Shown: piece after piece, positions 58,177 through 64,000 of the stretch | Layout of the letters: the number at the start of each line of letters is the position of its first letter | Position numbering within the stretch: position 1 is the first letter of the stretch | NCBI GenBank assembly: GCA_027339745.1 | Contig: DAHWNW010000001.1 | Span: forward strand, 186,001 to 250,000 | Source of the DNA: Nitrososphaerota archaeon | Lineage (GTDB): Archaea > Thermoproteota > Nitrososphaeria > Nitrososphaerales > Gagatemarchaeaceae | Reading direction: 5' to 3' | Length of the DNA: 64,000 nucleotides | Made by a program: the position numbers and the translations under genes | The notes under the pieces: generated by a model | The model's input: the letters and a program-made list of their open reading frames with translations, nothing else | Database searches by the model: none | What the model was told of the DNA's origin: nothing

Positions 58177-59325
58177 TTGACCGACCCATCGCGTCCGAGT
58201 TACATGCGTCCTGGGTTCGCCATCGCCCTCGTCCTGCGGCTTCTGACGTCGTCGCTGGCGATAGTCATCCCGCTGTACGCCATATCGCTAGGGTCGAGCG
58301 CTTCAGACGCGGGAGAATTCGTGGTCCTGATGTGGCTTGGGAACGGGGCCGGGGTCGCAGCCGCAACTCTCGTCGTCAGGGACCAGTCTGCCTCCACGGT
58401 GGCCGGATTCGGCCTCCTTGGCGCGTCCATGATCTTCCTTGGTCTGGTTGCACCGAGCGCCTCTCTCTTTCTCGGGGTGCTGACGTCAGGGATCGGCATG
58501 GGTCTCCCCCAGCCCTTCCTCTCCGCAGTGATGCACCTAGACTCTGCGCCTGACCGGCCTTTCTCCGGCCTCGGGGTGTACTCCACGGCGCTGGGAGCAG
58601 GGCTAGTCCTTGGCCCTCTCGTAGCCTATGGCATCGAAAGGCTCTACGGATTCCCTGGCGTCTTCGGGTCCCTCGCCCTCGTCTCCACCCTAGGCGTCAC
58701 CGGGGCGTGGGTGGGGAGAAGAGCGCTGACGGGACGCCCCAAGCCGCCTGTTCCCTCGCCGTCAGCCTGGTCCCGAGCCCTGAGAAGACCCGGATTCAGG
58801 CGCGCTTTCGCCGTGAACCTACTTTACTCGCTACTCCTTCCCATCTTCCTCTCATATGGCGGAGTCTACGCTGAAGAAAGATTCGGTTTCACCCCCGGTG
58901 CCGCCTTCCTGCTTTTCACTCTGGTCTTCCTGCTGTCGGTCGCGGCCAGGTTCGCCTCCGTTAGGACCGCATGGAGCCCCGGAACGGTGCTTCTGGCCTC
59001 GGTGTTCCTCCTTGCAACCTCGGCGCTGTGCGTAGGGCTCGCCCCCTCATGGCCCCTGTTCGTAGTTGGTATGCTTCTCTTCAGCATCCCTCACGCGATG
59101 GTCTTCCCCGTGGCTAACTTCCTCGCGTTCAGGTCGGTCGGGCCTGAGGAAGTGGTGAACGCGAGTTACGCGTTCCAGGCATCGTCTGGAGCAGCTGAGA
59201 TACTGTCCCCCGCACTCGCGGTGATCCTGATACCGCTCGCGGGCCTAGGAGGGGTCTTCTTGGTAGGCGCAGTCGTGGCCGGGGCGGCTATCGTGGCTGC
59301 CGCCTTGAGGCCGGATGACCACTAG
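58177..59325 (+). CDS. Major facilitator superfamily transporter
   Basis: This 382-residue protein has about 11-12 TM segments (PGFAIALVLRLLTSSLAIVI, GFGLLGASMIFLGLVAPSA and so on). It is 12 nt after the glycosyltransferase and shares its operon, so export of a glycan precursor or sugar is possible, though the family does not allow substrate assignment. TTG 58177 is the start; a later ATG is at 58204. Confidence 0.78.
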   Translation: MTDPSRPSYMRPGFAIALVLRLLTSSLAIVIPLYAISLGSSASDAGEFVVLMWLGNGAGVAAATLVVRDQSASTVAGFGLLGASMIFLGLVAPSASLFLGVLTSGIGMGLPQPFLSAVMHLDSAPDRPFSGLGVYSTALGAGLVLGPLVAYGIERLYGFPGVFGSLALVSTLGVTGAWVGRRALTGRPKPPVPSPSAWSRALRRPGFRRAFAVNLLYSLLLPIFLSYGGVYAEERFGFTPGAAFLLFTLVFLLSVAARFASVRTAWSPGTVLLASVFLLATSALCVGLAPSWPLFVVGMLLFSIPHAMVFPVANFLAFRSVGPEEVVNASYAFQASSGAAEILSPALAVILIPLAGLGGVFLVGAVVAGAAIVAAALRPDDH

Positions 59326-59631
59326 GGCTACTGGGAGGTCTCGGGGTGGGCCCAGAGTAATCCAACGATCGGTGTCGGGCCCATTATCGAGCCCTGAACA
59401 CCAGGGGGAAACGTCAGAGCCAGGCAAAGCGTCCGCGCCCTTGCATTCCTGCCGTTGCCTGCTTTTCGTCAAGTCCCTTGCCGCGAGACGCCAGCCTAAC
59501 TGGCAGGATGTTAGGCGCGCCGGAATTGGGCCACAAGGGTACCTCAAGGTGGCGCGGGGGAGACGCGACTCATTCCGCCGTCGCGTCGCTGTATCGTTAA
59601 ATCATCGCAAGGGCGGGCTACTTCCTACAGA
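59326..59631. other. Intergenic region, 306 nt
   Basis: Nothing coding is seen. CGTTAAATC at about 59594-59602 is a likely TATA box for the gene starting at 59632. Confidence 0.5.
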
Positions 59632-60072
59632 TTGAGCAAGCAAGATTCAAGGCAGGGCCCTGAGGTGAGAGGGAACACGCTCAGGGTTTACCTGTACATC
59701 CTCCAGCACGGGCCTTGCGAGCTGAAGGACATCCAGAGGGAGCTGGGGTTTTCCACCGCCTCCCTTGCGTCTTACCATCTCCGGCGGTTGATCGATGTGG
59801 GGTACGCCGCGCAGGATAGCTACGGGAGGTACCTGGCATCGAAGGACGCATCGGGTGAGATACTGGAAGGGTACGTGAAGGTGGGGACCGTGGTAGTCCC
59901 TCAGCTTCTCTTTGCGTCCGTCTTGTTCACCCTACTAATAGGGTACTTCTCGGTCATGGCCTACAGGTCGGCGTCCTATATGCCATTGCTCGCCGCGTCC
60001 TCCGTCGCGCTGGTGGCTATGCTCTGGTATGAGACGGCCAGGGTGTGGCGCAGACTCGCCTCCTGGAAGTGA
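59632..60072 (+). CDS. Winged-helix protein with two C-terminal TM segments
   Basis: This 146-residue protein has a winged helix at about residues 15-70 (RVYLYILQHGPCELKDIQRE, FSTASLASYHLRRLIDVGYA) followed by two hydrophobic segments at about 87-110 and 115-135. It would be a membrane-anchored DNA-binding regulator, a type seen in Thermoproteota. It lies upstream of the secreted DUF4382-like protein and may sense surface conditions (inference). Confidence 0.72.
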   Translation: MSKQDSRQGPEVRGNTLRVYLYILQHGPCELKDIQRELGFSTASLASYHLRRLIDVGYAAQDSYGRYLASKDASGEILEGYVKVGTVVVPQLLFASVLFTLLIGYFSVMAYRSASYMPLLAASSVALVAMLWYETARVWRRLASWK

Positions 60073-60188
60073 GACATCACGTCAGGTCATGAGACGGAGC
60101 TTTCAAACCCTTTGAAAGGCAGCTGAGACCCCCCTGATAGGAATTCAAAGGCCTAGCAATATCCAGGGAAGGCACCAGGGGTACCGCG

Positions 60189-61517
60189 ATGTCCGTAGGA
60201 AAACAAGCACTAAAGTACACTGCGGCCGCCGTCGCGGTCGCCGCCATCATCATAGTCGGATCCACGACCTATCTCGGCGTGGGCCTCGGAACTACAGCCA
60301 CGTCAAGCACGACGGGCGCCCAAGGCGCCACAGCCGCCCAGCTTGCGATCCAGCTCACAGACCCTCCGATCGTCCCCCGAGGGACGACCTCGCTTAACCT
60401 GACTTACACATCAATAGCCCTGCTGGCGGGAGAACCGGCGTCGAACGGTCAGCAGACTACCACGACGGTATCATTGACCCCGAAGGGAGGGTCAGCTACC
60501 GTAGACCTGCTGAGCCTTCAGAATATTTCACAGACCATAGCCTTGACGCCTCTCCCCAACGGCTCCACCATCTACTCGTTCACGCTCAGCGTGACCAGCA
60601 TCAATATCGACGTTAACGGGACGATCTCCCCCGTCACATTGGCTACGGGCGGGAGTTCGCTGACGGTCACCTTGGCCAGGCCGGCGCCGCTCGATGGGAA
60701 CAGCATAGCATTGCTCCAGTTGAATCCTGTGATAGTGAGCACACCCACCGGCTACCAGATGATCCCATCCGCGGTCGGTATCGTCAGGGGGGCTTCGCCT
60801 GCCAACGATAACGAAGACCAGATTGGGTACAGACAGCACCTCAACTCGCAAGAACAGGACCAGCTCCAGCGCGCCGAGGGCAACCTGAGCGCGACGCTCA
60901 CCGCCCTGTCGGTATCGGGAAATACTACCACCATCTCAATCCAGGTCAACAACACCGGGAGCATCCCCGTGGTGCTCAATGCGATAGGTGTCCATGGTAA
61001 CCTCACAGCGGCCGGGCTCACCTGCACACAGAACAACGGCAACTCCAACTCACAGTCGTCTGATGGAAGTGGTTCAGGATCGACTACATCCACGGCACAG
61101 GGTTCGAACTCGAACGACAACGCGAAATCAGGCAGGCACGGCCAGGACAGCCACCAGCGTGACGGCTGCGAGGCAGAGAGCATGAATGAAATCGTGTTCG
61201 TCCCCGTCAACTCCACAGTTTCAGGGACCGGGTGCGTCGCGCTGAAGATGCAGCTGGTGACCGGAGACTCTGGCGAGAACGGGCCTCACGGCTTGACCCT
61301 GTCGTCAGGGCAATGCGTAACTCTGACGTTCACGGGGGAAATCTCGACCGGCAGGATCGGGTCCGGCAACTCGGGGTTCGTCCTGGTCCCGTCCACCGTT
61401 TCAGGCCAGGTATACATCATCCACGTCATCGCATCCCAGGGGGCCAACGCCCAACTGTCGTGCGTGCTCCCTGCAACGCCAACCAGCTGCAGTGTACTTC
61501 ACAACAACGACGACTAA
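60189..61517 (+). CDS. Secreted/anchored DUF4382-like surface protein
   Basis: This 442-residue protein has one N-terminal hydrophobic segment (YTAAAVAVAAIIIVGSTTYL) acting as a signal or anchor, then AQLAIQLTDPPIVPRGTTSL as in DUF4382 beta-sandwich proteins, and a Ser/Thr/Asn/Gly-rich linker at about 285-325 with His/Asp/Arg. Many NxS/T sites suggest glycosylation. The five cysteines lie C-terminally and could form disulfides. Function unknown; the sulfoquinovose operon nearby could decorate it, which is inference only. Confidence 0.75.
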   Translation: MSVGKQALKYTAAAVAVAAIIIVGSTTYLGVGLGTTATSSTTGAQGATAAQLAIQLTDPPIVPRGTTSLNLTYTSIALLAGEPASNGQQTTTTVSLTPKGGSATVDLLSLQNISQTIALTPLPNGSTIYSFTLSVTSINIDVNGTISPVTLATGGSSLTVTLARPAPLDGNSIALLQLNPVIVSTPTGYQMIPSAVGIVRGASPANDNEDQIGYRQHLNSQEQDQLQRAEGNLSATLTALSVSGNTTTISIQVNNTGSIPVVLNAIGVHGNLTAAGLTCTQNNGNSNSQSSDGSGSGSTTSTAQGSNSNDNAKSGRHGQDSHQRDGCEAESMNEIVFVPVNSTVSGTGCVALKMQLVTGDSGENGPHGLTLSSGQCVTLTFTGEISTGRIGSGNSGFVLVPSTVSGQVYIIHVIASQGANAQLSCVLPATPTSCSVLHNNDD

Positions 61518-61771
61518 GTGGCTCGTGGTCCGTCCACGGGCCGCTTCTCCCTTTTTCGGTGTCTTCAGAGCGAGCACGCACCCGCCCTGTGGAGTCTGGA
61601 GCTTGAGCCGCGCATCTGGGAGGTTCCGGGACGCTAGAAGTATCAGGACTCCGCCCGGCATTCGGAGAGCGTGAACCAAAGTGGCATTGGAAGCGCGTCT
61701 GTGAATCTCGTCAACAGCGCAGTGCGCCCTGGATTGGCACAGATGGCCAGTACCCTTCTTCAGGCGTCGGC

Positions 61772-62488
61772 CTAGTCTGATAGCTCAGCGTCATCCAGTG
61801 GCGACGCCTTCCTGTAGAAGACATCTCCGCTAGGGTCAGGGTAGCGGACTAGCAGGCGCTGCGCCGAGAGGCGGTCGCATGCAGCTTGGACCACGTCAGG
61901 GTCCAGCTCAATGTGGTACTCGTCTTCCACGGTTTCCTCAATCTGCAACACGCCCTTCTCCTGCATGTCGGCCAGCGCGCGGATGACCTTCCATTCGAGC
62001 GAGTCGGCGGGCGGCAGGGTCGGGGGAGCGGCGAGTGTCTGGGAGCCGCTCCGAATCCTCTCGATCGCGGAAGCCCAGTCGTCCAAGTTCATTCTTCTCC
62101 TGCCGGTGAGCGTCTCGGTGAACACCAGATTGTGTACGCCTCTCTCGTCCTTCCAGGAGACATCTAGGCTGGGCCTCCCAAGCTCTCCTTTACGGCCCCT
62201 CACAGTAGCTGCCTGAAGAGGGATGAAGACGTTCGGGGCCTTGTTTGGGATGCCGGCCAGGTCCTCGACTTCTGAGTAGAGAAGCAAGTGCTCCGCGAAG
62301 TAGCCGACGGGCAACTCCTCGCCCCTATCATCGGTACACACGAAGATCAGGCGTTTGCTGGTGAGGACGAGGGTCCCCTCCTTGACACCTACCCCAAATT
62401 CGGCCTTCAGTTCCTTTGAAATTCCTCCGGTCCTCATCTCCGTCCCTTGTTCCTGGGCAAGGATCACCTCGGGTTGCTCTTCGCTCAT
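61772..62488 (-). CDS. PH/GRAM-like and winged-helix two-domain protein
   Basis: From ATG 62488 the protein has 238 residues. The N-terminal half (GTLVLTSKRLIFVCTDDRGE and FIPLQAATVRGRKG) resembles a PH/GRAM-type fold (LTxxRLIF), and the C-terminal part (VIRALADMQEKGVLQIEETV and later) looks like a winged helix. TTATCA (minus strand, about 62512-62517) is 26 nt upstream, supporting this start. It is a single gene of unknown function. Confidence 0.68.
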   Translation of the reverse strand: MSEEQPEVILAQEQGTEMRTGGISKELKAEFGVGVKEGTLVLTSKRLIFVCTDDRGEELPVGYFAEHLLLYSEVEDLAGIPNKAPNVFIPLQAATVRGRKGELGRPSLDVSWKDERGVHNLVFTETLTGRRRMNLDDWASAIERIRSGSQTLAAPPTLPPADSLEWKVIRALADMQEKGVLQIEETVEDEYHIELDPDVVQAACDRLSAQRLLVRYPDPSGDVFYRKASPLDDAELSD

Positions 62489-62811
62489 ACGACTTCGAGC
62501 ATGTCGGGCTGGGATGATAAGGATTCTGAGCATCGTGCTGCAGTCACGCGCGCTCCCCGGGAGCGCTCGACCTCCTTGATGCCTGCGCCATAAAGCATGG
62601 ACTTACGATCAGACGGTGGGAACATTGAAGCGGGAGCCTTTGGGCATCAGTCTGCATCATTTCGTGTCGCTGACACGGCGGGGGTTCCGACGACTCGCAA
62701 AGGAAACCGCGGACAGGAAGGCGCCCTGATGCGAACGTTGCTATCGGGACCCGGTGAAGCGGCAATCCCCTGACAGGTGATGCAAAGCCAGACCCAGGTT
62801 CGCTGTCGCCT

Positions 62812-62949
62812 TCAATAACGCACTATCCCGCATAGACATTCGGCGCACGTAGTCATCTTCCCACAGACGCCGCACTTCTCGAAGGAGTGGTAGTGCTCGT
62901 CGAAATCCCTGTTGAGCGGGCACTCCAGGTCTCCTTTACAGACAAACAT
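62812..62949 (-). CDS. Zinc-binding microprotein, 45 residues
   Basis: From ATG 62949: FVCKGDLECPLNRDFDEHYH then KCGVCGKMTTCAECLCG. Seven Cys and two His suggest a B-box or double zinc site. GTTAATG (minus, about 62976-62982) is about 30 nt upstream. It is followed by nothing in the same direction for 300 nt. Confidence 0.62.
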   Translation of the reverse strand: MFVCKGDLECPLNRDFDEHYHSFEKCGVCGKMTTCAECLCGIVRY

Positions 62950-63084
62950 CCGACCGCCCCGGGGATGCACTCCCTCATTAACCTACGAACTGGTCGCGTG
63001 GGATATCAAGCTTCGAGCCACGGGCGCGTATAAGCGAACCAGTCGCCTTTATCTGACTCGCCGCCTGCGGCCACGGAGGGAGTT

Positions 63085-64000
63085 GTGACTGGCCAAGAGG
63101 ACGTGCTGGGGACTGTGTGTTTTCTCGGTCACAGCCACCTAGACGCGGCCTGGCTTTGGTCATACGATGAGACGAAGAGGGTCCTCGGCAAGGGGTGCGA
63201 GAATGTCTTGGGATTGATGGCGCGGCACAACTTCACCTTCTGTCAGAGCAGCGCGCAGTACTACAAATGGCTGGAAGAGGAACACCCTGGAACCTTCGAA
63301 AAGGTGAGGAAGAAGGTGCAGGAAGGAGCCTGGGAGATTGTCGGTGGGGCATGGGTGGAGTCAGATGCGAACTTGCCTTCTGGTGAAGCCCTGGTTCGGC
63401 AGTACCTTCTCGGGAAGCGATACTTCGCCCGCAAGTTCGGGGTCGACGTGAAGGTAGCCTGGTACCCCGACTCCTTCGGATTCGCCTGGACGCTCCCGCA
63501 GATACTGCGGAAGGCGGGGATGGAGTTCTTCCTGACGCAGAAGCTTAACTGGAACGACACCATAGCCTTTCCGCACTACTTCTTCAAATGGAGATCCCCC
63601 GATGGCTCCATGATATTAGCCCACGAGATGGTGGGGGCCTACGACGAGAAGGTAGAAGAAGGCAGGGTGCTCGACCAGCTGAAGCGGCTGAAGGCACGCC
63701 ACCAAATGGACGACCTGCTCGTCCTCTTCGGGGAGGGAGACCACGGAGGCGGGGTCGATGAGGACATGATTGGAAGGGCGCAGAGGTTCGTCCGGGGGGA
63801 GGGGACAGTCAAGGGCAGGTTCGCGAAATCGGAGGATTATCTGAGACGAGCGACTGAGAGGGTCGCGACCTCCGGGCTCCCCGAGTTCAATGACGAACTC
63901 TACTTCCAGTTCCATCGAGGGACTTACACGACCCAGGCGAGGACGAAGAGGAACAACAGGAAGGCTGAATGCCTGCTGGAGACGGCCGAGAAGTTCGCCA
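63085..64000 (+). CDS. GH38 alpha-mannosidase, truncated by the window end
   Basis: The first 305 residues are present. The metal-binding LGHSHLDAAWLW (His16, Asp20), WVESDANLPSGEALVRQ and the nucleophile region YPDSFGF (Asp129) are intact. GH38 enzymes remove alpha-mannosyl residues; archaeal members act intracellularly on oligosaccharides or glycans. GTG 63085 has GGAGGGA 4 nt upstream and a CTTTATCTG box near 63049. The catalytic domain and the C-terminal beta domains continue beyond 64000. Confidence 0.88.
   Translation, partial: MTGQEDVLGTVCFLGHSHLDAAWLWSYDETKRVLGKGCENVLGLMARHNFTFCQSSAQYYKWLEEEHPGTFEKVRKKVQEGAWEIVGGAWVESDANLPSGEALVRQYLLGKRYFARKFGVDVKVAWYPDSFGFAWTLPQILRKAGMEFFLTQKLNWNDTIAFPHYFFKWRSPDGSMILAHEMVGAYDEKVEEGRVLDQLKRLKARHQMDDLLVLFGEGDHGGGVDEDMIGRAQRFVRGEGTVKGRFAKSEDYLRRATERVATSGLPEFNDELYFQFHRGTYTTQARTKRNNRKAECLLETAEKFA

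Overview
The window is a high-GC archaeal chromosome segment. The evidence is aIF1A, a class I CCA-adding enzyme, archaeal Trm-G10 methyltransferase, ThpR, the UPF0200/UPF0201 pair, intron-containing tRNA genes, and many leaderless genes with a TATA box about 25-30 nt before the start codon. Introns outside the canonical tRNA position, HTH_45-like regulators and a SQD1-type sulfoquinovose synthase point to the TACK side (Thermoproteota; perhaps a heterotrophic Nitrososphaeria or Bathyarchaeia relative). This placement is inference; no rRNA is present. The metabolism looks organotrophic.

Layout. 0-3 kb: aromatic catabolism (HpaB-like hydroxylase, HpaD-like ring-cleavage dioxygenase, convergent HpaC-like flavin reductase). 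3-7 kb: small membrane and regulatory genes. 7-11 kb: pyruvate phosphate dikinase split by a 412-residue intein at its phosphohistidine site. 11-15.6 kb: MFS transporter and a pyruvate:ferredoxin oxidoreductase operon (GD fusion, A, B). 15.6-22.2 kb: RNA-maturation cluster (tRNA-Pro with a misplaced intron, kinase, CCA enzyme, ThpR, UPF0200/0201, RNase Z, Trm-G10, PRPP synthetase). 22.2-25.3 kb: zinc ribbon, Nudix, CinA-like, GPN GTPase, hydrolase. 25.3-31.9 kb: propionate/odd-chain acyl metabolism (PrpB-like lyase, citrate/methylcitrate synthase, MeaB, two-subunit methylmalonyl-CoA mutase, acyl-CoA dehydrogenase). 32-41.4 kb: possible quinone genes, MFS transporters, FAD oxidoreductase, aIF1A, DEAD helicase and a decayed membrane-protein gene.

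42.07-52.21 kb: an integrated mobile element of about 10.1 kb, bounded by a 14-bp direct repeat of the 3' end of tRNA-Asp. It carries a tyrosine integrase, D5-type primase/helicase, HerA/FtsK-like ATPase, AbrB, RHH and winged-helix regulators, a GNAT-type toxin-antitoxin pair, an excisionase-like HTH, several cysteine-rich microproteins and an AT-rich repeat region that may be its origin. The tRNA-Asp gene carries two introns, one in the T-loop, and the att repeat stops one base short of that intron.

52.3-64 kb: zinc-finger microprotein, 3-methyladenine glycosylase, DapA-family aldolase, membrane protein plus HTH_45-like regulator, UDP-sulfoquinovose synthase/glycosyltransferase/MFS operon, a secreted DUF4382-like protein and the start of a GH38 alpha-mannosidase. 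Several genes of fewer than 60 codons, many encoding zinc ribbons, recur across the window, and several divergent gene pairs appear to share one central TATA box.
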